In this document: positions 42,105 through 51,452 of the stretch, in pieces
Position numbering within the stretch: the stretch's first letter is position 1
Layout of the letters: the number at the start of each line of letters is the position of its first letter
Origin: Methyloradius palustris
GTDB lineage: Bacteria; Pseudomonadota; Gammaproteobacteria; Burkholderiales; Methylophilaceae
Length of the DNA stretch: 64,000 bases
NCBI RefSeq assembly: GCF_019703875.1
Contig: NZ_AP024110.1
Location: forward strand, 1,302,001-1,366,000
Reading direction: 5' to 3'
Notes under the pieces: model-generated
Told to the model about the DNA's origin: nothing
Seen by the model: only the letters and a program-made list of their open reading frames with translations
Databases searched by the model: none
Translations under genes and position numbers: made by a program

Positions 42105-43455
42105 AGCAAAGACGATCTATACCTGCACCGAATGCGGCGGACAATCGCCCAAATGGCAAGGTCAATGCCCAAGTTGCATGGCCTGGAATACCTTGGTGGA
42201 GACGATTGCAGAGGCGCCTACCGTTAATCGCTATGCCTCTTTAGCGCCCACCGCTGGCTTACAGAAGCTATCAGAGGTTGAAGCTGCGGAAATTCTACGG
42301 CAACCTACAGGTATTAGTGAGTTTGATCGTGTGCTTGGTGGTGGGCTTGTACCAGGCGGCGTTGTTTTAATTGGCGGTGATCCAGGAATTGGTAAGTCCA
42401 CATTGCTGCTGCAAACGCTCTGCCATGTGGGCAAGCAACGCAAAGCCCTATATGTGAGTGGTGAAGAATCTCCACAACAGATTGCCATGCGTGCTAGGCG
42501 GCTGGAGTTGGATGCAAGCCCAGTAGAATTGCTGGCCGAAATCCAGCTTGAAAAAATTCTGACCGTACTACAAACGCATAAGCCTGATATTGCCGTGATT
42601 GATTCGATTCAAACGGTATATTCGGAGTTATTGCAGTCTGCGCCTGGCTCTGTGGCACAGGTGCGCGAGTGCTCGGCGCAGCTTACGCGTGCTGCCAAGC
42701 AGTTAGGGATTACGGTTATATTGGTTGGCCACGTTACCAAAGAAGGTTCGCTGGCTGGGCCACGTGTACTTGAGCATATCGTTGATACCGTCCTCTATTT
42801 CGAGGGTGATCAGAACTCCAGTTTTCGATTGATACGCGCTTTCAAGAATCGCTTTGGCGCAGTCAATGAACTGGGCGTGTTTGCCATGACAGAGAAAGGT
42901 TTGCGCGAAGTCAGCAATCCATCAGCCTTATTTTTATCGCATCACGCGGAGCAGGTCGCTGGTTCTTGCATTACGGTAACGCAAGAGGGTACCAGGCCGT
43001 TACTCATTGAGATTCAGGCGCTAGTGGACGAAGCCCATGCGCCTAATCCTAAACGCTTGTGTGTAGGGCTTGAGCAAAACCGATTGGCCATGTTGTTGGC
43101 AGTGCTGCATCGCCATGCTGGCGTGGCCTGTTTCGATCAGGATGTATTTATTAACGCAGTTGGTGGGGTCAAGATAGCGGAGCCAGCAGTCGATTTGGCT
43201 GTGCTTTTATCTATCGTTTCTTCTTTAAAAAACAAATCACTAGATAACAAACTTGTTGTATTTGGTGAGGTTGGATTGGCGGGGGAAGTACGCCCTGTTC
43301 AACGTGGGCAAGAGCGCCTTAAAGAAGCCGCAAAACTGGGGTTTACCAAGGCTATTGTGCCTAAAGCCAATGCGCCCAAGCAGCCTATCAAAGGGATCGA
43401 AGTGATTGGTGTAGAACGTCTGGAAGAAGCTTTAAACCACTTACGGAATCATTAA
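42097..43455 (+). CDS. radA: DNA repair protein RadA (Sms)
   Basis: RecA-like ATPase that promotes branch migration in recombination repair. The 452 residues have a C4 zinc finger (CTECGGQSPKWQGQCPSC), Walker A GGDPGIGKST, the RadA-specific KNRFG motif (FKNRFGAVNELG) and a C-terminal Lon-like domain (GGVKIAEPAVDLAVLL) without the catalytic Ser. The ATG at 42097 matches the family start MAKAKTIYTC. Confidence 0.96.
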   Translation: MAKAKTIYTCTECGGQSPKWQGQCPSCMAWNTLVETIAEAPTVNRYASLAPTAGLQKLSEVEAAEILRQPTGISEFDRVLGGGLVPGGVVLIGGDPGIGKSTLLLQTLCHVGKQRKALYVSGEESPQQIAMRARRLELDASPVELLAEIQLEKILTVLQTHKPDIAVIDSIQTVYSELLQSAPGSVAQVRECSAQLTRAAKQLGITVILVGHVTKEGSLAGPRVLEHIVDTVLYFEGDQNSSFRLIRAFKNRFGAVNELGVFAMTEKGLREVSNPSALFLSHHAEQVAGSCITVTQEGTRPLLIEIQALVDEAHAPNPKRLCVGLEQNRLAMLLAVLHRHAGVACFDQDVFINAVGGVKIAEPAVDLAVLLSIVSSLKNKSLDNKLVVFGEVGLAGEVRPVQRGQERLKEAAKLGFTKAIVPKANAPKQPIKGIEVIGVERLEEALNHLRNH

Positions 43456-43486
43456 CTACTTCAAAGACCTACTTCAAACCTTGCGC

Positions 43487-44302
43487 TCAGACAGAAGGTT
43501 TAACCTCAAGCTGGTTGGCAGCAAGCTTCAGGCTTTTTGCTTCAAATATCTTACCGCTGATCCCTTTGCCATCTTTACCCATTAAAAAGTGATAAATCGG
43601 CATTGCGCTCTTGGTTTCTGGCAGGTCGTCATGCACCTCACCAGGGTGTGATTTCTTGCGTTGCGGTGTTTGAATTGCACCTGGGATTACCGTATTGAGC
43701 CGCAAATATGGAAATTTCTCTAACTCTGATGCCCATATTTTCATCATGTAATCGGCTGCGTGTTTACTGATGGCATGCATGCCCCAGTAAGCTGTTGGTT
43801 TGTTAGCGGCACTAGTGGATGTGAAAATTACAGAGGCGTCTGGCGATTCTTTCAAAAGTGGCAAACAGGCTTTAGTCATGGCGAATGGTGCGCTGACGTT
43901 GACGCGCATCATGCGTTCTAGCTGTTTGGTAGTTTGAATTTCCAGTGGGCTTAAATTATCAAAATGCGTGGCGTTATGCAAAATACCATCTAGGCGGCCT
44001 AATTGCTTGTAGATGGCCTCGGCCATGTTGGCATATTCCTGCTCCTCGGCTTTGTCGAAATCCATTACAAAGATGATAGGCTCGGGTGAATTTTGCACCA
44101 GAATTTCATCATAAACTTTTTCGAGTTTATCTAGTTTTCTGCCGACCAGAATCACAGTCGCGCCTTCTGCCGCAAAGCTTAGCGCGGCTACTCGGCCTAA
44201 GCCTTGACCAGCGCCCGTGACCATGATCACACGCTCTTGTAAATGCTGTGGTTTATGTTTATAGCTGGAAGTAGGGTATTTAACGGCGCGGGTGCTCAGC
44301 AT
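43487..44302 (-). CDS. short-chain dehydrogenase/reductase, YciK-like
   Basis: A 271-residue SDR similar in layout to E. coli YciK. The cofactor motif is TGAGQGLG (29-36) and LHNATHFD replaces the usual NNAG. The Ser is present (TSTSA), but the catalytic Tyr of YxxxK is His176 (MHAISK). The family substrate is unknown. The change may abolish ordinary SDR chemistry or mark a different activity. It stands between radA (convergent) and a membrane-protein gene. Confidence 0.85.
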   Translation of the reverse strand: MLSTRAVKYPTSSYKHKPQHLQERVIMVTGAGQGLGRVAALSFAAEGATVILVGRKLDKLEKVYDEILVQNSPEPIIFVMDFDKAEEQEYANMAEAIYKQLGRLDGILHNATHFDNLSPLEIQTTKQLERMMRVNVSAPFAMTKACLPLLKESPDASVIFTSTSAANKPTAYWGMHAISKHAADYMMKIWASELEKFPYLRLNTVIPGAIQTPQRKKSHPGEVHDDLPETKSAMPIYHFLMGKDGKGISGKIFEAKSLKLAANQLEVKPSV

Positions 44303-44330
44303 GATCTGACTTTAGATAAGAGTAATACGA

Positions 44331-44726
44331 TTAGACGGAAATGGTGTTGGTATGCTGAATGACAGCAATGCCTTGGCTAGGCAGTAAAAGCTCAATGCAA
44401 AAACCGAAAATTGCGATAAAAATACTGACGAAAAAGGCAGTCCAAAAGCCTGATAGCTTAAAGCCACTTACTAGTTTGGCTACGAGCATGATCATCAATG
44501 CGTTAACTATCAGGATGAAGAATCCCAAGGTCAGCAATGTTAAAGGAAATGTCAGTACAAGCATTATTGGCCGAATAATAGCGTTCACAAAACCAAGTAG
44601 CAGCGCGGAGATAAACAGTGAAGAACGGCTTGAGAATTTAACGCCTTTGAATATAAAGCTGGCAACCCACAAAGACAGGCTCATGATGGCCCAATGGATT
44701 AAAAAGTCAGATAAAGCAGGGCTCAT
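44331..44726 (-). CDS. phage-holin-like family membrane protein (YvlD type)
   Basis: A 131-residue protein with four membrane helices, of the 4-TMS holin-like superfamily (FINAIIRP-type motif seen as LGFVNAIIRPIMLVLTFP). Despite the family name it is chromosomal and not linked to a phage. Its start overlaps the end of hpnE by four bases, so it is the last gene of the hpnCDE operon. Role unknown. Confidence 0.85.
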   Translation of the reverse strand: MSPALSDFLIHWAIMSLSLWVASFIFKGVKFSSRSSLFISALLLGFVNAIIRPIMLVLTFPLTLLTLGFFILIVNALMIMLVAKLVSGFKLSGFWTAFFVSIFIAIFGFCIELLLPSQGIAVIQHTNTISV

Positions 44727-46036
44727 TGCGTGCTACCGATAATGTAATTCGCACATTGTACGCCGCTACGGATAGCGCCCTCAATAGTAGCGGGGTAATC
44801 GCCAGCAGTGTAGTCACCAGCCAGATATAAATTAGGAATAACCGTGACTTGGTGCGGACGCAGGATATTGGCTTCACAAGAGAATGTAGCGCGTTTTTCA
44901 GCAATCACCTTATGCCACAAGGGTTGACCTAAATGTGGAAACGCAGCTGCCAGTTCATCAGCGACTGCAATGGCCAAAGCCTCTTGTGTAATCGCTTGAT
45001 GCGATCCTTCAGCACTGACCACTACTGCTAGCAGACCTTGCTGGCCATATAGTTGACCACGATCAAATACCCATTGGCTGATGCCACCCGTTAATCCCTG
45101 CATTGGTGTAGCCAAGCTGGTATTTTCTGCATATTGCAGATAGACGGTATAGATGGGCTGGTAACTTAGTTGCTCAGTAAGTTGCCTACTTTCTGTATAT
45201 TCACTCAGTTCACTGGTCAGGGTAGATAACCTGAATGGTGAAACCGCCATGACCACATGACTGTATTCAAGGCTTTCGCCCGCATCGGTAATCAAGGCAA
45301 AACCAGAGGTCGCTTTCAAAACCTGATTGATAGGCGCATGGGTTTTAACTGCACCGCCTTGTTGTTCGATGTAAGCAGCCAATGGGTCAGCGATGAGCGC
45401 AGACAGGTCGCAACGGGGCAGCAGCATGTCGCTATCCTGTTTTTTCCTGGCAAAGCTATCACGCAATACACTGAGGAAGACATTTGCACTGGCTTTGTTC
45501 AGCGGCGTATTCAGTGCTGCCAGGCATAAGGGTTCCCATAGTAATTGCACCAATCTGGCAGGCTGTGACTTTCGTGTGAACAGGCTTTCTAGGGTTTCAT
45601 CATGTAGCAGGGTGAAGTTGGTTAGGCGCATCCAGACCATAAAACGAATCGCGGCAAAACGTTCGCTCCAGGACAATCCTTTTGCGCTTAGCAGGCCTGC
45701 CAGTATATGCAATGGTGCAGGCAACAAAGTGCAGGCTTTAAGCTCAAAAGCCCCATGCATAGTGAGTTGCAAAGGCAAGCGCAATAATGCGGTTGCCTCA
45801 TCTACGCCAGCAAGTTTTAGCAAACACAGAGTTTCGCTGTAAGCGCCGAGCAGAATGTGTTGGCCATTATCCAGGCGCAGACCTTTCCAACTGAGGCCAC
45901 GGGCACGACCACCCAGATGGGGGCTGGCTTCGTAAAGCGTGACGTTAATCCCGTTCTCTGCCAGTCTGCTTGCTGCGGCTAAACCTGCACAACCGCCACC
46001 GATGACGGCAACGCGTGCAGCTAGTTCTTTACCCAT
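44723..46036 (-). CDS. hpnE: hydroxysqualene dehydroxylase HpnE
   Basis: FAD-dependent enzyme reducing hydroxysqualene to squalene, the last of the HpnCDE route. The FAD-binding motif VAVIGGGCAGLAAASRLAENG is at the N-terminus, ASPHLGGRA follows, and the C-terminal LAGDYTAGDYPATIEGAIRS is the usual amine-oxidase-type closing motif. I prefer the ATG at 46036; an ATG at 46054 adds six residues. It overlaps hpnD in either case. Confidence 0.92.
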   Translation of the reverse strand: MGKELAARVAVIGGGCAGLAAASRLAENGINVTLYEASPHLGGRARGLSWKGLRLDNGQHILLGAYSETLCLLKLAGVDEATALLRLPLQLTMHGAFELKACTLLPAPLHILAGLLSAKGLSWSERFAAIRFMVWMRLTNFTLLHDETLESLFTRKSQPARLVQLLWEPLCLAALNTPLNKASANVFLSVLRDSFARKKQDSDMLLPRCDLSALIADPLAAYIEQQGGAVKTHAPINQVLKATSGFALITDAGESLEYSHVVMAVSPFRLSTLTSELSEYTESRQLTEQLSYQPIYTVYLQYAENTSLATPMQGLTGGISQWVFDRGQLYGQQGLLAVVVSAEGSHQAITQEALAIAVADELAAAFPHLGQPLWHKVIAEKRATFSCEANILRPHQVTVIPNLYLAGDYTAGDYPATIEGAIRSGVQCANYIIGSTQ

Positions 46037-46857
46037 GTGATCCAGGCCAGCCATAGTTTACGTAGCGGGGTGAGTGAAGTACGTGAGTTGAGCACTTTTT
46101 GCGCACCATCCAGTTTGATTTCATCCAGCACCGCGCGATAGATGGCGGCCATGATCAAGCCTGTGCGCTGGGCTTTGCGGTCTTCCGCTGGCAATTGGTT
46201 GAAGGCTTTGTCGTAATAGCTTTCAGCTCTTGCAATCTGAAAGTCGAGTAATTGCTTAACCTTGTCTGATTCGTGTCCCTGCAGGATATCATGCTCGGTA
46301 ACACTAAATTTCTCTAGCTCTTCCAGCGGTAAATAGATACGGTCACGGCGGGCATCTTCGCCTACATCACGCGTGATATTAGTCAGCTGGAAAGCTAGGC
46401 CAAGATCGTGTGCGTAGAGCAGGGTAGCAGGGTTGCTATACCCGAATATGGAGGCTGCAAGGATGCCAACAACGCTAGCAACGCGGTAACAGTAGACTTG
46501 CAGTTCGTCAAAATCGACATAACGGCTCTGGTTTAAATCCATCTCCATACCATCGATGATTTCCTGGAAATGCTGTTCTTGCAGCGCGTAACTTTTAACA
46601 GGCGTAGCTAGTGCTTTGGTGACGGGATGTTGCGGTTTTCCTGCATAGAGATTACTAATCTCGGCACGCCACCAAGCTAGTTTAGTGCGTGCGATGTCTA
46701 TATCTTGGCATTCGTCGGCAATATCATCTACTTCGCGACAAAACGCGTAGAGCGCAGTAATCGCCTCGCGCCGCGGTTTTGGAAGAAACATAAAGCTATA
46801 GTAAAAACTGGAACCGCTAGCAGCGGCTTTTTGCTGGCAATATTCTTGTGGGGTCAT
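46021..46857 (-). CDS. hpnD: presqualene diphosphate synthase HpnD
   Basis: Joins two farnesyl diphosphates to presqualene diphosphate. The 278 residues have both Asp-rich motifs, REVDDIADE (first) and RDVGEDARRDRIYLP (second), of the squalene/phytoene synthase fold. It lies between hpnC (18 bp upstream) and hpnE (overlapping). Confidence 0.93.
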   Translation of the reverse strand: MTPQEYCQQKAAASGSSFYYSFMFLPKPRREAITALYAFCREVDDIADECQDIDIARTKLAWWRAEISNLYAGKPQHPVTKALATPVKSYALQEQHFQEIIDGMEMDLNQSRYVDFDELQVYCYRVASVVGILAASIFGYSNPATLLYAHDLGLAFQLTNITRDVGEDARRDRIYLPLEELEKFSVTEHDILQGHESDKVKQLLDFQIARAESYYDKAFNQLPAEDRKAQRTGLIMAAIYRAVLDEIKLDGAQKVLNSRTSLTPLRKLWLAWITWVKN

Positions 46858-46875
46858 TGGGCGATTATTTATTCA

Positions 46876-47739
46876 TTAGCGTTTAGTGATGGCACGGTAA
46901 CCCATATACAGCCAATCGCGAGTATTCAGTACAGGCCGTTGGCTGTATATATCGCCACGTGATTTATGGAGTTTATGCAAAATGCGCTCGCCACCCGCAA
47001 TAATCATGCGCATTTCGAGGCCGATACGGCCTGGTAGCACCAGACCGAGGGGGGCGCCAGATTGCAGTAGGCGGCGCGCGCGATCAATCTCAAATTCCAT
47101 AAACATGGGCCATGTGCCATGGGTCTCACCATTGGCGATCTGTTTCTCTGTCACTTTATATTTTTCCATTTCATCTAATGGAAAGTAAATGCGATCTTTT
47201 TTGTAATCAATGGCGACATCCTGCAGGAAGTTGATGATTTGCAAGGCGCTACAGATGGCATCCCCAAGGCCTATATTGCGGGGCGTTGCGTAGCCATACA
47301 AATGGAGAAGCAAGCGGCCAACCGGATTGGCGGAGCGGCGGCAGTAGTCAATGACTTCACCAAAGTTCTGGTAGCGGGATTTCACTACGTCTTGGCTGAA
47401 TGCATCAAGTAAATCGTAAAAGGGTGCCAGGGGCAGATCGTATTCAGTGACCATGGCTTTAATCGCAGTAAACAAGGCGGATTCACTGGCTTGATTATTG
47501 GCGATTTTATCCAGCTCAAGTTTGAAACCATTCAATAATTCCAGGCGTTGCTCAGGTGTTAAATCGCCTTCATCAGCAAAGTCATCGGCTTGCCTGGCAA
47601 AGGCGTAAATCAGGCCGATAGGTTTGCGTAATCGCATCGGCAATAAAATAGATGCTACGGGGAAGTTTTCATAATGCGTACTAGCGAGTGCTAGGCTTGC
47701 TTGCGTGGCATCTTGATTTGCGGAGTTGGGGCTATTCAT
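46876..47739 (-). CDS. hpnC: hydroxysqualene synthase HpnC
   Basis: Converts presqualene diphosphate to hydroxysqualene. A 287-residue paralogue of HpnD with Asp-rich motifs RQADDFADEGD and QDVAIDYKKDRIYFP. First gene of hpnC-hpnD-hpnE, giving squalene for hopanoids. The squalene-hopene cyclase gene is not in the window. Confidence 0.93.
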   Translation of the reverse strand: MNSPNSANQDATQASLALASTHYENFPVASILLPMRLRKPIGLIYAFARQADDFADEGDLTPEQRLELLNGFKLELDKIANNQASESALFTAIKAMVTEYDLPLAPFYDLLDAFSQDVVKSRYQNFGEVIDYCRRSANPVGRLLLHLYGYATPRNIGLGDAICSALQIINFLQDVAIDYKKDRIYFPLDEMEKYKVTEKQIANGETHGTWPMFMEFEIDRARRLLQSGAPLGLVLPGRIGLEMRMIIAGGERILHKLHKSRGDIYSQRPVLNTRDWLYMGYRAITKR

Positions 47740-47845
47740 AATCGCGATAAGTATGCCATAAAGCTTGCTCCCAAGTTTGCCTGACGATGAGGATTTATCT
47801 GAACTTTACGTTACAATTCGGTTCTTTAAAGGTTTAGGAATAAGC

Positions 47846-48592
47846 ATGCTAGGCATTATAGGCGGCACGGGTTTAACCCAATTAGCCAACCTGACGATCA
47901 CAGGCCGTCAACTCATCCGCACACCGTATGGCGAGCCATCTGGCCCGCTCTTGTTTGGTGAGATGTGTGGTCATCCAGTGATCTTTTTGGCACGCCATGG
48001 TAATGGTCATACCATACCGCCACATGCTGTGAACTATCGCGCTAATATGTGGGCATTACAATCTGAAGGCGTGACTGATATCGTCGCTGTAGCCACTGTT
48101 GGTGGCATTCATGAGACCTTAAAGCCGAGTACGGTGGTAGTGCCAGATCAGATTATCGATTACACCCATGGCCGTAAAAATACGTTTTACGATGGCGTTG
48201 ATAAATTGGTAAAACATATCGATTTTACTGAACCTTATAGCGAAAAACTAATAGACTTATGTAAACAGGCCGCTCAGCTAGCCAATGAATCATTAATCGA
48301 TGGTGGAGTCTATGCCTGTGTGCAAGGCCCTAGGCTAGAAACAGCTGCAGAGATCAATCGGCTTGAACGTGATGGCGCAACGATGGTGGGCATGACAGGG
48401 ATGCCGGAAGCAGTGTTAGCAAGGGAATTGGAAATCAACTATGCTGCAATTTGCCCTGTAGCCAACTACGCAGCAGGCCGCGGCAACAGCCTGCACGGTA
48501 TTAAATATGAAGATATAGGCGCTGTGCTGGATGAAACCATGCATCGTGTACGAAACTTAATTGAACAGGTGGTGATTATTTATGGCCATTAA
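47846..48592 (+). CDS. mtnP: S-methyl-5'-thioadenosine / S-methyl-5'-thioinosine phosphorylase
   Basis: Phosphorolytic salvage of methylthio-nucleosides, releasing the base and methylthioribose-1-phosphate. The 248 residues begin MLGIIGGTGLTQL; phosphate-site residues occur in LARHGNGHTIPPHAVNYRANMWAL, and MVGMTGMPEAVLARELEI is a family core segment. The base-binding loop reads NYAAGRGNS, with Asn where adenosine-type enzymes have Asp, which suggests 6-oxopurine (methylthioinosine) preference. That is an inference. AGGA lies before the ATG at 47846; the longer frame from 47765 lacks homology. It overlaps def by 11 bases. Confidence 0.88.
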   Translation: MLGIIGGTGLTQLANLTITGRQLIRTPYGEPSGPLLFGEMCGHPVIFLARHGNGHTIPPHAVNYRANMWALQSEGVTDIVAVATVGGIHETLKPSTVVVPDQIIDYTHGRKNTFYDGVDKLVKHIDFTEPYSEKLIDLCKQAAQLANESLIDGGVYACVQGPRLETAAEINRLERDGATMVGMTGMPEAVLARELEINYAAICPVANYAAGRGNSLHGIKYEDIGAVLDETMHRVRNLIEQVVIIYGH

Positions 48593-49115
48593 AACTGTAT
48601 TACGCATGGGCGACCCTATCCTGTTACAAAGAGCGTTGCCTGTTGAATCATTCGACACACCAGAATTACACGCCTTGATTCAGGATATGGAAGATACCAT
48701 GGCGCATATGGATGGTGCTGGTATCGCAGCGCCTCAGATTGGTGTGAGCTTGCGTGTGGTGATATTTGGCGTAGGCAAGAATCCGCGTTATCCCGATGCT
48801 GAGCAGGTGCCTTATACCGTTTTGATTAACCCCATATTAAGCCAAGTGGATAATGAAATGGATGAGGGCTGGGAAGGCTGCCTTTCAGTTCCTGGCATGC
48901 GCGGCGTAGTACCGCGGTTTACTAATCTGCGATACACGGGCTTTGACCAGTATGGAAACGTTATAGACCGCACAGTCAGTGGCTTCCATGCACGCGTTGT
49001 ACAGCATGAATGTGATCATCTGGACGGCATTCTTTACCCAATGCGCATAGAAGATTTACGCACTTTCGGCTTCACTGATGTACTTTTTCCTGACATGGAC
49101 ATAGCCGATGACTGA
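48582..49115 (+). CDS. def: peptide deformylase
   Basis: Metallo-enzyme removing the N-formyl group of nascent proteins. The 177 residues have the three motifs GAGIAAPQIG, EGCLSVPG and QHECDHLDG. It is not next to fmt as is usual, so a second def may exist elsewhere. It overlaps the preceding phosphorylase gene. Confidence 0.95.
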   Translation: MAIKTVLRMGDPILLQRALPVESFDTPELHALIQDMEDTMAHMDGAGIAAPQIGVSLRVVIFGVGKNPRYPDAEQVPYTVLINPILSQVDNEMDEGWEGCLSVPGMRGVVPRFTNLRYTGFDQYGNVIDRTVSGFHARVVQHECDHLDGILYPMRIEDLRTFGFTDVLFPDMDIADD

Positions 49116-49140
49116 AATGCTGTGCTAAAATGCTCGCCTT

Positions 49141-49230
49141 GGAAGTGTGGCCGAGTGGTTGAAGGCACTAGTCTTGAAAACTAGCGAGGGTGAGAGCCCT
49201 TCGTGAGTTCGAATCTCACCGCTTCCGCCA
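49141..49230 (+). tRNA. tRNA-Ser (anticodon UGA)
   Basis: A 90-base class II tRNA. The acceptor GGAAGTG pairs with CGCTTCC (one G-C/T-G wobble region), the anticodon loop CTTGAAA carries TGA, a long variable arm (GAGGGTGAGAGCCCTTC) is present, and the CCA is encoded. Confidence 0.97.
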
Positions 49231-49233
49231 AAC

Positions 49234-49270
49234 AAAAAATCTAGTCGAGTTAATCGACTAGATTTTTTTT
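49234..49270 (+). terminator. terminator after tRNA-Ser
   Basis: The perfect 15-bp stem AAAAAATCTAGTCGA/TCGACTAGATTTTTT has a 5-base loop and a T run. Confidence 0.9.
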
Positions 49271-49407
49271 GTCTAAATTTTCTGCTGGGCAGCATTATTC
49301 CTTCCACAGGCCGAATATCGCACAGCGTTTTAATGTCGGTATACTCAGCCTATCAAATTTACCAATCTTAAGTCGTATCCAACAATTTAATTTGGTTGAT
49401 ATTCAAT

Positions 49408-50229
49408 ATGAACGCATTGGAAACCACTAAAAGCGAAGCAGTATTATTTCTAACGCACGTTTGGAGTGAAGACTTAGCTAGAAGGTTTATCGCTATCAGG
49501 CAGGCTACTATAAATACGATGCAGTGCTATGTACTGGTCGATGCAGCCGATTCTGAAGTGCTGGATTCTTGGCGAAACTACTTAGGTAAATTGGGAATTG
49601 GCAGTCATATTTTCCTATTCGACGTTAATCAAATAGAAGCCAGCCTTGGATATGATTGCTTCATTAAAGGGAAGTTAGTTCCTGGGTCTGCGCATTATCC
49701 AGTGCTTAATTTTTGGAAGTCATTTAATTACGAGCGTTATTGGGTCATTGAGTTTGATGTGTTGCTTGCTGGTGAGTGGTCTTCTTTTTTTAAATTATTC
49801 GAGCACGATCAATCAGACTTACTCTTAAGTCATCTTACAACTTATGAAATGCAGCCAGCCTGGGGTTGGTGGGCTAGTGTTCGGGTGCCATTTAAAATAT
49901 TAAGCAAAATTTCCAAGGAAGATTATAAGTTTCTACAAAAAGGCTTTTTCCCCATTTATAGAATTTCTCATCAAGCTTTAAGCGCCATTGATTCTGGTCA
50001 CAGTGAAGGATGGCAAGGGCATTTTGAAGCAGTCTTGCCTACTCTTTTGAATAACAAGCAATTATCTATAAAAGATTTTAACGATGTTGCTGATTTATAT
50101 TTCAAGGGACCTATTGGACCGAATGACGGCAATCCGCCTTTTTCAAGTTTGCGTTGGCGACCGGAAGTTGAACTCGATGAATTAAACGTATCAGTTGGAT
50201 TAAAACTTTTTCATCCAGTTAAATCTTAA
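49408..50229 (+). CDS. putative glycosyltransferase-like protein (GT-A-like)
   Basis: I do not recognise a named family with certainty. The 273 residues read like a small nucleotide-sugar transferase: beta strand VLFLTHVW, then YVLVDAADSE, a GSAHYPVLNFWKSF segment, the acidic YWVIEFDVLLAGEWSSFF in the position of a DxD metal site, and the GHSEGWQGHFEAVLPTLL segment. It resembles proteins annotated DUF3405-like or hypothetical glycosyltransferase. There is no signal peptide or membrane helix. It is a single gene next to tRNA-Ser, a common insertion site, with A+T-richer codons than its neighbours. The ATG at 49408 is preferred to the TTG at 49396. Confidence 0.7.
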   Translation: MNALETTKSEAVLFLTHVWSEDLARRFIAIRQATINTMQCYVLVDAADSEVLDSWRNYLGKLGIGSHIFLFDVNQIEASLGYDCFIKGKLVPGSAHYPVLNFWKSFNYERYWVIEFDVLLAGEWSSFFKLFEHDQSDLLLSHLTTYEMQPAWGWWASVRVPFKILSKISKEDYKFLQKGFFPIYRISHQALSAIDSGHSEGWQGHFEAVLPTLLNNKQLSIKDFNDVADLYFKGPIGPNDGNPPFSSLRWRPEVELDELNVSVGLKLFHPVKS

Positions 50230-50234
50230 ATATC

Positions 50235-51353
50235 CTAATTGCCGCGTGGCTGGATTAATAGGACGGTAATCAGCACCAAGATAACAACAAGCTGTTGCCA
50301 AAACAAACTGGCACTGCTGGTATGGCTCACAATAAAGCCCGCACACATAGGGCCTAAAGCTGATAGCGTAGTGTATATAATTGAGACCTGTCGCACACGA
50401 TCGGTAATCTCACTGCCAGTACCTTGAAGAGTAGCCCACACCATGCCCAAGGTAAGCAAACCGCCACTCATGCCGCCAACGAGGAAAGCCATGATGGCAA
50501 GTGCTGATAAGTTATGCCCTCCCACAAGTACTACAATAACCGCGATCATGCCGAATGTTGCACATAGTTTCGCGGTGTAAATAACCTCTTTGTGGTCTGA
50601 TAGCCAGCCTATCGGATACTGGCAAACCATGGCACCTATGCCCAGCACGGTGAGTAGCCATGCGGTATCTTTACTAGATAGTCCTATATCGCCGACATAA
50701 ACAGGCAGCAGTGCCAGTAAGCTACCTTCTATCCAACCACCCAAGCCTGCGATTAAGCCTCCTAAGCCCAGCCAAAACATTAGGTTGAGGCGTAAGGTTT
50801 TCTTAATGGAGTGCTTGCTGGATTGCTTAGTATCTGCAACCGTTTCATCGACAGCTGTGATAGTGCTTGCAATGAATAGTGGTGGAATGGCTGTCATGCA
50901 AGCTGCCGCAGCCACCCAGAATGCGCTGGGCTTGCTGACGCCAAGTGCGACAATAATCATCGGCCCTGCTACTGAAGCAATTGCAATCAAGGTTTCATGA
51001 ATGCCGATAATGCGGCCCCGAGCATGTTCTGGTGATAGGCGATAAAGCCATGTTTCATTGGCAATCCATCGTAAACCCAAGCCAAATCCCACGAGCGCTG
51101 ATGGTAAAAGCCACCACTGAATCTCTAATGTTGGAATCAATACGAAACTGATGGCACTTACCACCAGGCCAAGAATCACGGTATTGCGATAGCCGAGCGA
51201 ACGCGTCAATTGGCCTGCTGCGAGTAACCCTCCCAGCATGCCGAACCAGAAGGCTGCACTGGTCAGGCCAATCAGCTCTGGGGTTGCATGCCGGGCTTCT
51301 AATACGATAGGCAGTAGGGTTGTGCCAAGACCAAACTGGCCGATCTGGGACAA
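50235..51353 (-). CDS. MFS transporter, start codon problem
   Basis: Major facilitator protein of unknown substrate with eleven to twelve helices; the segment GLGLRWIANETWLYRLSPEHARGRIIGIHET resembles the YcaD/YfkF-type drug/sugar MFS. The first usual start is the TTG at 51353, which would cut into helix 1. The frame remains open upstream and codes 22 more residues that look like a real N-terminus (PQNLSTAQRTTSIAALNAVST), beginning with ATT at 51417-51419. There is no ATG, GTG or TTG before the preceding stop. Either ATT is used or the gene is impaired. Confidence 0.82.
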   Translation of the reverse strand: MSQIGQFGLGTTLLPIVLEARHATPELIGLTSAAFWFGMLGGLLAAGQLTRSLGYRNTVILGLVVSAISFVLIPTLEIQWWLLPSALVGFGLGLRWIANETWLYRLSPEHARGRIIGIHETLIAIASVAGPMIIVALGVSKPSAFWVAAAACMTAIPPLFIASTITAVDETVADTKQSSKHSIKKTLRLNLMFWLGLGGLIAGLGGWIEGSLLALLPVYVGDIGLSSKDTAWLLTVLGIGAMVCQYPIGWLSDHKEVIYTAKLCATFGMIAVIVVLVGGHNLSALAIMAFLVGGMSGGLLTLGMVWATLQGTGSEITDRVRQVSIIYTTLSALGPMCAGFIVSHTSSASLFWQQLVVILVLITVLLIQPRGN

Positions 51354-51452
51354 GGTCGAAACCGCATTAAGTGCGGCGATGCTGGTAGTGCGTTGTGCGG
51401 TGCTGAGATTTTGTGGAATATCGGGTTTTCTTAGTTCTTGAGCTCAATAACA

